Source of the DNA: an uncultured Clostridia bacterium
GTDB lineage: Bacteria; Bacillota; Clostridia; Lachnospirales; CAG-274
Direction: 5' to 3'
Assembly: GCA_944384195.1 (NCBI GenBank)
Contig: CALWSK010000002.1
Coordinates: 186,001 to 250,000 of the forward strand
DNA: 64,000 nucleotides
Both the position numbers and the translations under genes were made by a program. The notes under the pieces are model-generated. The model was given only the letters and a program-made list of their open reading frames with translations. It was not told the DNA's origin and ran no database searches. The first letter of the stretch is position 1. Every line of letters begins with the position of its first letter. This document shows positions 45,746 through 55,419 of the stretch, in pieces.

Positions 45746-46984
45746 ATGAGTAGCCGTGAGCTTATGAAAGCACTGCAACTAATAGAAAAGGAAAAAGGGA
45801 TAGACAGAGAAGAAATATTTTCTGCAATAGAAAATTCTCTTATATCAGCTTGTAAGAAAAATTTTGGGACTTCTCAAAATATAAAAGTGGATATGAACAG
45901 AGAAACAGGGGAAGTAAATGTATATGCCCAAAAAGAAGTTACTGAAGATGTATATGATGGATTTTTAGAAATATCTTTAGAAGATGCTAGAGAGATAAAC
46001 CCAAGTTATGAATATGGAGATATTGTGGATATACCAGTTACACCTAGAGACTTTGGGAGAATATCTGCTCAAGCAGCAAAACAAGTTGTTGTGCAAAAGT
46101 TTAGAGAGGCAGAAAGAGAAAAAGTTTATAATGAATTTATTGTTAAAGAAAGCGATATAGACACAGGTATAATAAGAAGAATAGAAAATAAAAATGTTAT
46201 TGTATCTTTAGGAAAAATAGATGCTATTATGCCTTTAAAAGAACAAATTCCAACTGAAACTTATAATGTACACGATAGATTAAAAGTATATATACTAAAT
46301 GTTAGAAAGACAACAAAAGGTGCCCAAATAACAGTATCTAGGACACATTATGGACTTGTGAAAAGGCTTTTTGAGCTAGAAGTACCAGAAGTACATGACG
46401 GAACTGTTGAAATAAAAGCAGTGGCTAGAGAAGCAGGGGCAAGGACTAAAATGGCAGTATATTCTAAAAACAAAGATGTAGACCCTATAGGTACTTGCAT
46501 AGGAAATAATGGTAGCAGAGTTAATGTTATTATAGATGAGCTAAAAGGTGAAAAAATAGATATAATAAACTGGTATGAAGAGCCAGAAAAATATATTAAG
46601 GAAGCTCTAAAACCTTGTAAAATAGTGGCTATAGATGTATCTAATAAGGAAGAGAAGATGGCTAAAGTTGTAGTGCCAGATGACCAGTTATCTCTTGCTA
46701 TAGGTAAAGAAGGACAAAATGTACGTCTTGCTGCTAGACTTACAGGCTGGAAAATAGATATAAAAAGCGAAAGCCAAGCCAAAGATACAGACTTTATAAT
46801 AGTAGATGCCTTAAAACAAGAGCCTAAACCTCAAATATTAGAAGAGGAAGAACAAAAAGAAATAAATTTTTATGATATTAAAGACGAGGAAATAGAAGAA
46901 ATAGACTTTTATGACCTTGAAGATGAGGAAATAGAAGAGATAGATTTTTATGAGCTTGAAGATATAGACTTTAACGAAATTTAG
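45746..46984 (+). CDS. nusA: Transcription factor NusA with an acidic tandem-repeat tail
   Basis: NusA binds RNA polymerase and modulates pausing, termination and antitermination. The 412-residue protein has the N-terminal polymerase-binding domain (LMKALQLIEKEKGIDREEIF), an S1 domain (~135-200) and two KH domains (GTCIGNNGSRVNVIIDELKG; LSLAIGKEGQNVRLAARLTG). After residue ~365 it carries an unusual acidic tail of nearly three copies of a 13-residue unit (I-D/N-F-Y-D/E-L-x-D-E-E-I-E-E). Most Firmicute NusA proteins stop at about 370 residues, so the tail is an addition. Confidence 0.95.
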   Translation: MSSRELMKALQLIEKEKGIDREEIFSAIENSLISACKKNFGTSQNIKVDMNRETGEVNVYAQKEVTEDVYDGFLEISLEDAREINPSYEYGDIVDIPVTPRDFGRISAQAAKQVVVQKFREAEREKVYNEFIVKESDIDTGIIRRIENKNVIVSLGKIDAIMPLKEQIPTETYNVHDRLKVYILNVRKTTKGAQITVSRTHYGLVKRLFELEVPEVHDGTVEIKAVAREAGARTKMAVYSKNKDVDPIGTCIGNNGSRVNVIIDELKGEKIDIINWYEEPEKYIKEALKPCKIVAIDVSNKEEKMAKVVVPDDQLSLAIGKEGQNVRLAARLTGWKIDIKSESQAKDTDFIIVDALKQEPKPQILEEEEQKEINFYDIKDEEIEEIDFYDLEDEEIEEIDFYELEDIDFNEI

Positions 46985-46998
46985 AAGAAGGTGAAACT

Positions 46999-47268
46999 AT
47001 GATTAAAAAGAAAGTTCCGCTTAGAAAATGTACAGGTTGTCAAGAAATGAAAGAAAAAAAAGAGCTTATAAGAGTTGTAAAAACAAATGAAAACGAATAT
47101 TTTATAGACAAAACTGGTAAAATGTCTGGTAGAGGTGCTTACATTTGTAAAAACATATCTTGCTTTGAAAAGGCCTTTAAATCTAAGGGATTAGAGCGTT
47201 CTTTTAAATCTGCCATACCAAAGGACATATACGAAAAGTTAAAAGGTGAGTTGAATTTAGATGAATAA
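46999..47268 (+). CDS. ylxR: RNA-binding protein YlxR
   Basis: YlxR is a small nucleic-acid-binding protein always found between nusA and infB in Firmicutes. It has been linked to RNase P and nucleoid functions in some species. The 89-residue protein has PLRKCTGCQEMKEKKELIRVV, GRGAYICKN and the basic C-terminus typical of the family. Its end overlaps ylxQ by 8 bp. Confidence 0.93.
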   Translation: MIKKKVPLRKCTGCQEMKEKKELIRVVKTNENEYFIDKTGKMSGRGAYICKNISCFEKAFKSKGLERSFKSAIPKDIYEKLKGELNLDE

Positions 47269-47578
47269 AAAAATATTGTCTATGTTTTCTTTGTGTCAGA
47301 AAGCAGGAAAGATGGCTTCTGGAGAATTTGCCGTTGAAAAAGCCTTACAAGATGGAAGTTGTTATTATGTTATAATAACTAATGACGCATCAGAAAACAC
47401 AAAAAAGAAATTTGAGAATAAAGCATTTTATTATCAAATAGAAAGTGTAGTTTTTGGAGGAAAAGAAGAGCTTAGTCATTCTATAGGAAAGCTTAATAGA
47501 ACTACTTTTGCTATATTAGATGAAGGTTTTTCCATTAAGATTAAAAGTCTTATAGAAGATGAAATAAAACAGGGGTGA
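47261..47578 (+). CDS. ylxQ: L7Ae-family ribosomal-type protein YlxQ
   Basis: YlxQ belongs to the L7Ae/L30e/S12e kink-turn RNA-binding fold. The 105-residue product has [20 protein letters not shown], the lysine-rich beginning of the fold, and [20 protein letters not shown]. It overlaps both neighbours slightly and is cotranscribed with infB. Its RNA target is not known. Confidence 0.92.
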   Translation: MNKKILSMFSLCQKAGKMASGEFAVEKALQDGSCYYVIITNDASENTKKKFENKAFYYQIESVVFGGKEELSHSIGKLNRTTFAILDEGFSIKIKSLIEDEIKQG

Positions 47579-47583
47579 TTTAT

Positions 47584-49656
47584 TTGGCTAAAATTAGAGT
47601 GCACGAACTTACAAAAAAAATAAGTGATAAAATAAAAAGAGAACTTGAAAATAAGGAAGTTATAGAAAAACTTCATGAACTTGGAGTTAAAGTAAAAAGT
47701 CATTCTAGTACGGTAGGCGAAAAAGAAGTAGACCTTATTTTAAACTACTATTTAAGCGATAATATACCAAAGGACAAAGAAATTACAGCAGAAAATATAG
47801 AAGAAAAAAAGGAAACAAAAACTAATAAAAAAAATAAGAAGGAGAATAAAAAAATAGATAAGACTATGGGAAAAGAAGAATTAGAAAATTTAGAAGATGA
47901 TATAAAAGTTATACAAATAGAAAAAACTATAACAGTTAAAGAATTAGCAGAAAAAATAGGAACTACAAGCTCTGACCTTGTTATGCGTCTTATGAAAAGA
48001 GGCGTTATGGCAAATCTAAACCAAGATATAGACTTTGAGCTAGCATCGTCTATTTGTGAAGAATTTGATATACTAACAGAAGAGGCAGAAGAAGTAGATA
48101 TATTAGAAGAGGCATTTAAAGAAGATGAAGAAGATGATGAAAAAAATCTTGTAGAGCGTCCTCCAGTTGTAGTAGTTATGGGACACGTAGACCACGGAAA
48201 GACTTCTCTTTTAGATGCTATAAGAAAAAGCAGAGTTACTGAAAAAGAAGCAGGCGGAATAACACAACATATAGGAGCTTATACGGTTTCTATAGATGAT
48301 AAACCTATTACTTTTTTAGATACTCCAGGACACGAGGCTTTTACTGCTATGCGTATGAGAGGAGCTAGCGTTACTGATATAGCTATCCTTGTTGTTGCGG
48401 CAGATGATGGCGTTATGCCACAGACTATAGAAGCTATAAATCACGCAAAAGCGGCCGGTGTAGAAATAATAGTAGCTATAAATAAAATAGACAAAGAGGG
48501 AGCAAATCCAGATAGAGTAAAACAAGAGCTTACAGAATATGGACTTTTAGCAGAAGACTGGGGCGGAGATACTATTTGTGTTCCAGTATCGGCAATAAGC
48601 AAACAAGGTATAGATAATCTTCTTGAAATGATTATACTTGTGGCAGAGATGAAAGAGCTAAAAGCTAATTACAAAAAAAGAGCAAGAGGTACTGTAATAG
48701 AAGCTAAGCTTGATAAAGGTAGAGGTTCTGTTGCTACTATCCTTGTACAAAGCGGTACTCTTAAAATAGGCGACCCTATAGTTGTTGGTTCTGCTTATGG
48801 TAAAATAAGAGCTATGATGAATGATAAGGGAGCTAAAGTAAAATCGGCTGGACCATCTATTCCAGTAGAAATATTAGGTCTTAGCGAAGTGCCTCAAGCT
48901 GGAGATAGTTTTTATGTAGCTAAAAGCGATAAACAAGCAAGACAACTTGCAGAGGCAGTAATAGCTAAAGACAGAGTAGATATGATAAAATCTACACCAC
49001 AAAAAGTATCTTTAGATGATTTATTTACACAAATACAATCTGGTAATATGAAAGAGCTAAACATTGTTATAAAAGCAGATGTTCAAGGTTCGGTAGAAGC
49101 AGTGCGTTCTAGTCTTGAAAAATTATCTAATGAAGAAGTTAGAATAAGAACTATTCACGGCGGAGTTGGAGCTATTACAGAATCAGATGTTATGCTAGCT
49201 AGTGCTTCTAATGCTATTATAATAGGCTTTAATGTAAGACCAGAGAATATGGCTAAATCTGTAGCAGAAGACCAAAAAGTAGACGTAAGATTATATCGCG
49301 TTATTTATAATGCTATAGAAGATATAAGTGCGGCTATGAAAGGTATGTTAGACCCAGTATTTGAAGAGAAAGTAACAGGACACGCAGAAATTAGACAGAT
49401 ATTTAAAGCATCCGGTGTTGGAACTATTGGTGGTTCTTATGTTACAGATGGTAAGATAGCAAGAAATTCTCAAGTAAGAATAATAAGAGATGGCGTTGTT
49501 GTATATGAGGGAGAACTTGCTGCTCTTAGAAGATTTAAAGATGATGTAAAAGAAGTAAACTCTGGATATGAATGTGGTTTATTATTTAATAAATTTAATG
49601 ATATAAAAGAGGGCGACCAAGTGGAAGCTTTTGTTATGGAGCAAATTCCACAATAG
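47584..49656 (+). CDS. infB: Translation initiation factor IF-2
   Basis: IF-2 is the GTPase that places initiator tRNA on the 30S subunit. I take TTG 47584 as the start ([12 protein letters not shown]) because AGGGGTGA (47571-47578) is 5 bp upstream; the in-frame GTG at 47575 lies inside that site. The 690-residue protein has a short lysine-rich N-terminal part and the G domain ([26 protein letters not shown]). C-terminal IF-2 domains end near [15 protein letters not shown]. It starts 5 bp after ylxQ. Confidence 0.95.
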   Translation: MAKIRVHELTKKISDKIKRELENKEVIEKLHELGVKVKSHSSTVGEKEVDLILNYYLSDNIPKDKEITAENIEEKKETKTNKKNKKENKKIDKTMGKEELENLEDDIKVIQIEKTITVKELAEKIGTTSSDLVMRLMKRGVMANLNQDIDFELASSICEEFDILTEEAEEVDILEEAFKEDEEDDEKNLVERPPVVVVMGHVDHGKTSLLDAIRKSRVTEKEAGGITQHIGAYTVSIDDKPITFLDTPGHEAFTAMRMRGASVTDIAILVVAADDGVMPQTIEAINHAKAAGVEIIVAINKIDKEGANPDRVKQELTEYGLLAEDWGGDTICVPVSAISKQGIDNLLEMIILVAEMKELKANYKKRARGTVIEAKLDKGRGSVATILVQSGTLKIGDPIVVGSAYGKIRAMMNDKGAKVKSAGPSIPVEILGLSEVPQAGDSFYVAKSDKQARQLAEAVIAKDRVDMIKSTPQKVSLDDLFTQIQSGNMKELNIVIKADVQGSVEAVRSSLEKLSNEEVRIRTIHGGVGAITESDVMLASASNAIIIGFNVRPENMAKSVAEDQKVDVRLYRVIYNAIEDISAAMKGMLDPVFEEKVTGHAEIRQIFKASGVGTIGGSYVTDGKIARNSQVRIIRDGVVVYEGELAALRRFKDDVKEVNSGYECGLLFNKFNDIKEGDQVEAFVMEQIPQ

Positions 49657-49666
49657 AGGTGAATTT

Positions 49667-50020
49667 ATGAAAAATAACACTAGAATGATAAGAATAAATG
49701 ATGAGATAAAAAAAGAAGTTTCTGAAATAATAAGAAGCGAGATGAAAGACCCAAGACTTTCAGTAATGACTAGCGTATTAAAAGTTGAAACAACAAATGA
49801 CTTAAAATATTGTAAAGTTTATGTAAGTGTGCTTGGGGACAAAGAAGAGAAGGATAAGGTTATGGAAGGGCTTAAAAATGCTAGTGGTTTTATAAGAAAA
49901 CAAGTAGCTATGAGAATAAATTTAAGAGCTACTCCACAATTTAAGTTTGAGCTTGACGATTCCTTAGAATATAGCATAAGAATATCAAAATTGATAGATG
50001 AGGTAAACAAGGGTGAATAA
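49667..50020 (+). CDS. rbfA: Ribosome-binding factor A
   Basis: RbfA binds the 30S subunit during late assembly. ATG 49667 is used because GAGGTGAA lies just upstream; an earlier ATG at 49631 is inside infB. The 117-residue protein shows RMIRINDEIKKEVSEIIRSE, MKDPRLS and the KH-like fold ending in FKFELDDSLEYSIRISKLID. It overlaps nrnA by 8 bp. Confidence 0.95.
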   Translation: MKNNTRMIRINDEIKKEVSEIIRSEMKDPRLSVMTSVLKVETTNDLKYCKVYVSVLGDKEEKDKVMEGLKNASGFIRKQVAMRINLRATPQFKFELDDSLEYSIRISKLIDEVNKGE

Positions 50021-50969
50021 CATATATGATAATATAGAAAAATTTATAAATGTTTTAGAGCATAGCGAAAAGATAGTTATAGCAGGGCATACTTCTCCAG
50101 ATGGAGATGCCATTTGCGCCTCTATAAGTCTTGCTATGGCTATTAAAAAAATGAATAAAAAGCCTATAGTATTATTAGAAAGTTATCCAGATACTTATGA
50201 ATATATAGCAGGCAAAGATTTAGTTTATACTGATGATTATAATAAAATAGAAGCAGACTTATTTATAAGTGTAGATTGTGGAGATAAGACTAGGCTTGGG
50301 GAAGCAGAAAAAGTATTAAGTAAAATAGATAATACAGTAAATATAGACCATCATATAAGTAATAATAATTTTGCTAAGTTAAATATAGTAAATGATAAAG
50401 CTTCTTCTACTTCCGAAGTTATATTTGAAATATTAAATATGATGGGATTTATTGATAAAGAAATAGCTACTGCTTTATATACTGGTATAGTATTTGATAC
50501 TTCTGGCTTTAAGCATAGCTCTACTGGTAAGAGAACTCATCAAATAGCCGGAGAGCTTATAGATATGGGCGTTGATAGCTCTTATATACACACAAGGCTA
50601 TTATATACACATTCTTTAGAAAATAGCAAAGTTTTAGCTTGTGCTATACAAAATATAGAAATTTATGGTAATAAGGCTATAACATTTGTTACTAAGGAAG
50701 AGATTTTTGAAAAATGTAATGCTAATTATGATGCTTTAGATGGTATAGTAGGATATATACTAGATATAAAAGATGTAGAAGTAGCAGTATTTTTATATGA
50801 AAAAGTAGATGGCTTAATAAAAGCTAGCTTTAGAGCTTTAAAAGCTAATGTAAACGAGATTGCTAAATCTTTTGGTGGCGGTGGACATATCTTGGCTTCT
50901 GGAGCTACACTTAATATGAGTATGGAAGAAGCTAAATCTAAAATTTTGGAAGCTATAAAAGATATTTAG
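50013..50969 (+). CDS. nrnA: DHH-family oligoribonuclease/phosphatase NrnA
   Basis: NrnA degrades very short RNAs and, in relatives, pAp or cyclic dinucleotide products. GTG start with GAGGT 8 bp upstream. The 318-residue protein has the DHH metal motifs GHTSPDGDAICAS, SVDCGDKTRLG and IDHHISN. The DHHA1 domain has the glycine-rich substrate loop SFGGGGHILASGATL. Its position between rbfA and truB is the conserved Firmicute location. Confidence 0.92.
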   Translation: MNNIYDNIEKFINVLEHSEKIVIAGHTSPDGDAICASISLAMAIKKMNKKPIVLLESYPDTYEYIAGKDLVYTDDYNKIEADLFISVDCGDKTRLGEAEKVLSKIDNTVNIDHHISNNNFAKLNIVNDKASSTSEVIFEILNMMGFIDKEIATALYTGIVFDTSGFKHSSTGKRTHQIAGELIDMGVDSSYIHTRLLYTHSLENSKVLACAIQNIEIYGNKAITFVTKEEIFEKCNANYDALDGIVGYILDIKDVEVAVFLYEKVDGLIKASFRALKANVNEIAKSFGGGGHILASGATLNMSMEEAKSKILEAIKDI

Positions 50970-50990
50970 ATTTTTAGAAAGATAAAACTT

Positions 50991-51890
50991 ATGAAAGATA
51001 TATCAGGAGTTATTAATATATATAAGGAAAAAGGTTTTACTTCTCACGATGTAGTAAATATAGTAAGAAAAAAGCTTGGCAGAATAAAAACAGGACATAC
51101 AGGGACTTTAGACCCAGATGCAACTGGAGTTTTACCTATATGTTTTGGTAAGGCCACAAAATTATCAGAATATATAGCATCTTCTATAAAGGAATATAAA
51201 GCAGTTGTTTGCCTTGGTAAGACAACTACAACTCAAGATGAATCTGGAGAGATTTTGACAGAAAAAGAAGTGTTATATGATAGGCAAGATATTATAAATG
51301 TTGTAGATACATTTAAAGGGGAGATTATGCAAACTCCCCCTATGTATTCTGCTATTAAAGTAAATGGTAAAAAGCTATATGAGCTTGCAAGAGAAGGAAA
51401 AGAAATAGAAAGAAAAAAACGTAAGATAAATATTTATGATATAAAAATAGATAGATTTATAGATAAGGAACATTTTGAATTTACTGTGGTTTGTTCTAAA
51501 GGTACTTACATAAGAAGTCTTTGTAGTGATATAGGCGATATGCTTGGTTGTGGAGCTTATATGCAAAGTCTTATTAGGACTAGAAGTGGTAATTTTTATA
51601 TAGAAGACGCTATAAAGCTAGAGGATTTAGATAATATAATAGAAAAAGACTTGTTTAAACAAAACATTATATCTATGGATAGTGTGCTTTCTGAATATAA
51701 AAAAGTATTTATCTTAAATAAAGCAGAAAAATTTTTATACAATGGAAACAAGCTTAGTTTTAATTTTATAAAAGATAAACCAGAACTTAAAATAGATGAA
51801 AAGCTTGTCGTATATGATGAAGAAAATAGGCTTATAGGTATATATATAGTTTTGGAAGACTGTATAAAACCTTTGACTATGTTATTATAA
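50991..51890 (+). CDS. truB: tRNA pseudouridine-55 synthase
   Basis: TruB makes pseudouridine 55 in the T-loop of tRNAs. The 299-residue protein has GVINIYKEKGFTSHDVV, the catalytic aspartate in GHTGTLDPDATGVLP, YKAVVCLGKTTTTQDESGE and the YSAIKVNGKKLYELAREG strand. A C-terminal PUA-like domain is present but diverged. It follows nrnA by 21 bp. Confidence 0.95.
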   Translation: MKDISGVINIYKEKGFTSHDVVNIVRKKLGRIKTGHTGTLDPDATGVLPICFGKATKLSEYIASSIKEYKAVVCLGKTTTTQDESGEILTEKEVLYDRQDIINVVDTFKGEIMQTPPMYSAIKVNGKKLYELAREGKEIERKKRKINIYDIKIDRFIDKEHFEFTVVCSKGTYIRSLCSDIGDMLGCGAYMQSLIRTRSGNFYIEDAIKLEDLDNIIEKDLFKQNIISMDSVLSEYKKVFILNKAEKFLYNGNKLSFNFIKDKPELKIDEKLVVYDEENRLIGIYIVLEDCIKPLTMLL

Positions 51891-51899
51891 AGAGGAAAT

Positions 51900-52838
51900 A
51901 TGAAAATAATAAATGATTTTGAAACCTTTTATAAAGAAAATGATTATCAAACAGCAATAACTATAGGGAATTTTGACGGCATACATAAAGGGCATAAAAA
52001 GCTTATATCTACAGTAAAAAAGTATGCTAAAGAAAGAAACTTAAAATCACTTGTTATAACTTTTTCTCCTCATCCATTAGAAGTTATAAGAAAAGATATA
52101 CCTTTTTACTATATTTTTTCTAAAGAAGAAAAAGCTATAGAGATGGAAAAAGAGGGCATAGATTATCTTTTTAATATACCATTTGATGAAGAATTTTCTA
52201 AAATAAGCCCAGAAAAATTTATAGATATTTTAGTGGACAAGCTAAAATGTAAAATTTTAGTTGTTGGCGAAGACTATTGTTTTGGAAAAGACCGTATGGG
52301 AAATTTTGATATGCTTAAAAGAATATCAAAAAACAAAGGCATAGAGGTTATAAAAATAGAAAAAATACAAAATAATTATGAAAGAATAAGTAGTACAAGA
52401 ATAAGAGAAGCCTTAAAATCTAAGGATATAGAAATGGTAAATGAGCTTTTAGATAAAAAATATTATATTTTTGGAGAAGTAGTAAAGGGAAACCAACTAG
52501 GGAGGACTATAGGTTTTCCTACTGCTAATGTAATTACTTCTAAAAATAAGCTTTTACCTCCAGATGGAGTATATATAACTATGGTTTCTTATAAAAATAA
52601 TATTTATAAAAGCATTACGAATATTGCTAAAAACCCTACAGTAAATAATAGAATAAGAACAGTAGAAACAAACCTTTTCGATTTTTCTGGCAATTTATAC
52701 GGAGAAAAAATATTTATATATTTTTATAAATGGTTAAGAGATGTGAAAAAATTTGATAATATTCAGATTTTAAAACAACAAATAGAAGAAGATGTATTAT
52801 ATGCTAAAGAATATTTTGATAATTTAGAAGATAATTAA
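51900..52838 (+). CDS. ribF: Bifunctional riboflavin kinase/FAD synthetase
   Basis: RibF makes FMN from riboflavin and FAD from FMN. The 312-residue protein has the N-terminal adenylyltransferase domain (TIGNFDGIHKGHKKL, VVGEDYCFGKDRMG, ISSTRIREAL) and the C-terminal kinase domain (GNQLGRTIGFPTANV, NPTVNNRIRTVETNLFDF). It is last in the rimP-to-ribF operon and is followed by a strong terminator. Confidence 0.95.
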   Translation: MKIINDFETFYKENDYQTAITIGNFDGIHKGHKKLISTVKKYAKERNLKSLVITFSPHPLEVIRKDIPFYYIFSKEEKAIEMEKEGIDYLFNIPFDEEFSKISPEKFIDILVDKLKCKILVVGEDYCFGKDRMGNFDMLKRISKNKGIEVIKIEKIQNNYERISSTRIREALKSKDIEMVNELLDKKYYIFGEVVKGNQLGRTIGFPTANVITSKNKLLPPDGVYITMVSYKNNIYKSITNIAKNPTVNNRIRTVETNLFDFSGNLYGEKIFIYFYKWLRDVKKFDNIQILKQQIEEDVLYAKEYFDNLEDN

Positions 52839-52854
52839 TAAATTATTATACATA

Positions 52855-52890
52855 AAAGATTATAGATACAAAAGTCTATAATCTTTTTTT
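52855..52890 (+). terminator. Rho-independent terminator after ribF
   Basis: AAAGATTATAGA (52855-52866) pairs with TCTATAATCTTT (52875-52886), followed by a T-run. It ends the rimP-ribF operon. Confidence 0.88.
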
Positions 52891-52931
52891 ATAAAATTAA
52901 TTAGAATATTTTATGCTTATTATATATATAT

Positions 52932-52955
52932 AAAAACACCTTCAAAAAGAAGGTG
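52932..52955 (-). terminator. Rho-independent terminator after rplT
   Basis: On the minus strand CACCTTC (52955-52949) pairs with GAAGGTG (52943-52937) with a T5 loop, followed by TTTTTA. It ends infC-rpmI-rplT. Confidence 0.88.
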
Positions 52956-52966
52956 AGTTTTAAAAA

Positions 52967-53323
52967 TTATTTAAGGTTAGCTTTAGCAGTTTCTACAAGT
53001 TTAGCAAAAGCTTTAGCATCATTAACTGCCATTTCTGCAAGCATTTTTCTGTTGATATTAATACCAGCATTTTTGATACCGTTCATAAATTTGCTGTAAG
53101 ATAAGCCGTTCATTCTAGCAGCAGCGTTAATTCTTACAATCCAAAGTCTTCTATATTCTCTTTTAGTTTGTTTTCTACCAGCAAAAGCGTGTGCCATAGC
53201 GCGCATAACAGATTGTTTTGCAACTCTGTATTGTTTGCTTCTAGCTCCAACAAAACCTTTAGCCATTTTTAAAACTTTTTTATGTTTTTTACGTGCATTC
53301 ATAGCACCTTTAATTCTAGCCAT
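52967..53323 (-). CDS. rplT: 50S ribosomal protein L20
   Basis: L20 is an early-assembly 23S rRNA-binding protein and, in Firmicutes, the repressor of its own operon. The 118-residue protein is the standard length, with [40 protein letters not shown] and [29 protein letters not shown] site precedes the ATG. It is the third gene of the minus-strand infC-rpmI-rplT operon. Confidence 0.97.
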   Translation of the reverse strand: MARIKGAMNARKKHKKVLKMAKGFVGARSKQYRVAKQSVMRAMAHAFAGRKQTKREYRRLWIVRINAAARMNGLSYSKFMNGIKNAGININRKMLAEMAVNDAKAFAKLVETAKANLK

Positions 53324-53351
53324 TATAAATTTCCTCCCTATGAGTAGTCAA

Positions 53352-53549
53352 TTAGATGTAAGGTAATACTTTTTTCATTTGTTTCATATTTGTTTTATCT
53401 ACTAAGTTAGCTTTTCTAAGCCCTCTTTTTCTTTTTGTAGATTTTTTAGTAAGAATGTGTTGTTTATTAGCTTTAGTTTTCTTTAATTTACCAGTACCAG
53501 TAACAGAAACACGTTTAGAAACAGCTTTTTTTGTTTTTAATTTAGGCAT
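53352..53549 (-). CDS. rpmI: 50S ribosomal protein L35
   Basis: L35 is a small basic protein of the large subunit. The 65 residues start [20 protein letters not shown] and include the [11 protein letters not shown] block and a C-terminal [10 protein letters not shown], all typical. It lies 28 bp before rplT and 24 bp after infC. Confidence 0.97.
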   Translation of the reverse strand: MPKLKTKKAVSKRVSVTGTGKLKKTKANKQHILTKKSTKRKRGLRKANLVDKTNMKQMKKVLPYI

Positions 53550-53573
53550 TTTAAATGTCCTCCCTTGTAAGAT

Positions 53574-54080
53574 TTATGCTTTTGGCGATAAAAACATTGC
53601 CATAGACTTAGCTTCCATTTTTGGAGCTTTTTCCACAACACCAAATTCGCTAACTTGGCTTGCAAAATCATTCATTATGTCAGTGGCAATCTCTGTATGC
53701 CCAAGTTCTCTACCTCTAAATTTTATACTAATTTTAACTTTGTCTCCATTTTTAAGGAACTCAATTGCTTTTTTTACTTTAACTTGCACATCGTGCTTAT
53801 CTATATTAGGGGATAGGCGTAGCTCTTTAACAGAAACTACTTTTTGCTTTTTACGAGCTTCCTTTTCTTTTTTAGCTTTGTCGAACTTAAATTTGCTATA
53901 GTTCATAATTTTGCAGACAGGCGGTTTAGCGTTAGGTGAGATTTTAACAAGGTCAAGATTTCTTTCATCGGCGATAGCAAGAGCTTCTCTAGATGACATA
54001 ATCCCAAGTTGTTCTCCATCATCACTAATAACTCTAATTTCTTTGTCTTTAATTTGTTCGTTAATCATTAACTCGTTAAT
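53574..54080 (-). CDS. infC: Translation initiation factor IF-3 (probable AUU start)
   Basis: IF-3 keeps the ribosomal subunits apart and checks start codons. AGGAGG (54094-54089 on the minus strand) is followed after 8 bp by ATT (54080), giving I/M-NELMINEQIKDKEIRVI, the same layout as the AUU-initiated Bacillus gene. The in-frame GTG at 54089 lies inside the ribosome site and the ATG at 54068 is too far away. AUU initiation lets IF-3 limit its own synthesis. The 168-residue protein has both domains, with ISPNAKPPVCKIMNYSKFKF and ISIKFRGRELGHTEIA. Confidence 0.95.
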   Translation of the reverse strand: MNELMINEQIKDKEIRVISDDGEQLGIMSSREALAIADERNLDLVKISPNAKPPVCKIMNYSKFKFDKAKKEKEARKKQKVVSVKELRLSPNIDKHDVQVKVKKAIEFLKNGDKVKISIKFRGRELGHTEIATDIMNDFASQVSEFGVVEKAPKMEAKSMAMFLSPKA

Positions 54081-54236
54081 TGCGAGCACCTCCTAAAATT
54101 GAAAAATAAAAAAGAGCAAAAATGCTCCTACTTAAATCCATAAAATGCACAAGGCATAAAATATGAAAAAAACTAACCTTAAAGCAAAAGACCGTAAGGT
54201 GAGAAGTAGAGCTTCTTCTTAAATGAAAAATTATTC
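54081..54236 (-). ncRNA. L20-type leader of infC-rpmI-rplT
   Basis: The transcript from the promoter at 54243-54271 has a ~155-nt leader. It contains a hairpin with ACCTT and AAGGT arms (around 54178-54201 on the minus strand). A terminator follows: GAGCA (54127-54123) with TGCTC (54118-54114) and a T-run to about 54101, before the ribosome site. This matches the Firmicute L20 leader, in which L20 binding favours premature termination. The exact L20-binding fold was not verified. Confidence 0.65.
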
Positions 54237-54242
54237 TTAAGT

Positions 54243-54271
54243 ATAATATCATAGTTTAACATTTATGTCAA
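54243..54271 (-). promoter_or_regulatory. infC operon promoter
   Basis: On the minus strand TTGACA (54266-54271), 17 bp, TGA then TATTAT (54243-54248): a consensus -35 with an extended -10. Confidence 0.82.
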
Positions 54272-54320
54272 GCAAGAAATGTAAATATTAATTTTAAAAA
54301 CCAAAATTAACTAATATTTT

Positions 54321-54349
54321 TTGATTTTAATATTATGATATGATATAAT
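54321..54349 (+). promoter_or_regulatory. tsaD promoter
   Basis: TTGATT (54321-54326), 17 bp, TGA then TATAAT (54344-54349), 32 bp before the tsaD start. Confidence 0.78.
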
Positions 54350-54380
54350 ATGATATCAAAATATGTAAGGAGGAGAAATT

Positions 54381-55409
54381 ATGGAAGCAAATAAAGATAT
54401 TTTAATTTTAGCTATAGAAAGCTCTTGTGATGAAACCTCGGCATCTGTTGTTTTAAATGGCAAAACTTTATTATCAAATGTAATTTCATCACAGATAGAT
54501 ATACATAAAGTTTTTGGTGGAGTTGTTCCAGAGATTGCATCAAGAAAACATATAGAAATTATAGATTTAGTAGTAGATGAGGCTCTTAGCGAAGCAGGAA
54601 AAAGCTTTTTGGATATAGATGCAATAGCAGTAACATATGCTCCAGGGCTTATAGGAGCTTTGCTAGTAGGGCTTAGCTATGCTAAGGCTCTTGCTTATAC
54701 GCTTAAAAAACCTCTTATTCCGGTTCATCATATACAAGGGCATATATATGCTAATTTTATAGAAGATAAAAATCTTAAGCCACCTTTTATAAGCCTTGTA
54801 ATATCAGGAGGGCATACACATATAGTCTTAGTAGAAGATTATGGAAAATTTAAAATACTTGGTAAAACAAAAGATGATGCTTGTGGAGAGGCTTTTGATA
54901 AAGTAGCAAGGACTATAGGGCTTAGCTATCCTGGAGGCCCGCAGATAGATAAACTTGCTAAAGAAGGTAAGCCTATAATAGATTTGCCAAGAGTTATGCT
55001 AGATAGTAATGATTATAATTTTAGCTTTAGTGGTTTAAAGTCTTCAGTTTTAAATTTTGTAAATAAGGCTAAGATGACTAATACGGAATTTAAAAAAGAA
55101 GATTTATGTGCTTCTTTTCAACAAGCAGTATCTGATGTATTAGTTTATAAAACTATAAAAGTTTGTAAGGACTATAATATAAAAACTTTAGCTTTAGCTG
55201 GTGGAGTTTCTGCTAACTCTTTTTTAAGAGATAACATAAAAAAAGCTTGTGAAAAAGAGAATATTTATCTTTGTGTACCAAGTCTTAAGCTTTGTACTGA
55301 TAATGCCGGTATGATAGGGTGCGTTGGATATTATGAATATCTAAATAAAAATTTTGCAAATCTTGATTTAAACGCTTATGCTAATATGAAAATTGATGAT
55401 ATAGTATAG
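54381..55409 (+). CDS. tsaD: tRNA threonylcarbamoyladenosine transferase TsaD
   Basis: TsaD transfers threonylcarbamoyl to A37 of ANN-decoding tRNAs together with TsaB and TsaE. The 342-residue ASKHA-fold protein has [28 protein letters not shown], the metal histidines in [39 protein letters not shown] and [17 protein letters not shown] precedes the ATG. tsaB and tsaE are not in the window. It is followed 10 bp later by a thioredoxin-like gene. Confidence 0.96.
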   Translation: MEANKDILILAIESSCDETSASVVLNGKTLLSNVISSQIDIHKVFGGVVPEIASRKHIEIIDLVVDEALSEAGKSFLDIDAIAVTYAPGLIGALLVGLSYAKALAYTLKKPLIPVHHIQGHIYANFIEDKNLKPPFISLVISGGHTHIVLVEDYGKFKILGKTKDDACGEAFDKVARTIGLSYPGGPQIDKLAKEGKPIIDLPRVMLDSNDYNFSFSGLKSSVLNFVNKAKMTNTEFKKEDLCASFQQAVSDVLVYKTIKVCKDYNIKTLALAGGVSANSFLRDNIKKACEKENIYLCVPSLKLCTDNAGMIGCVGYYEYLNKNFANLDLNAYANMKIDDIV

Positions 55410-55419
55410 GAGGGAATAT

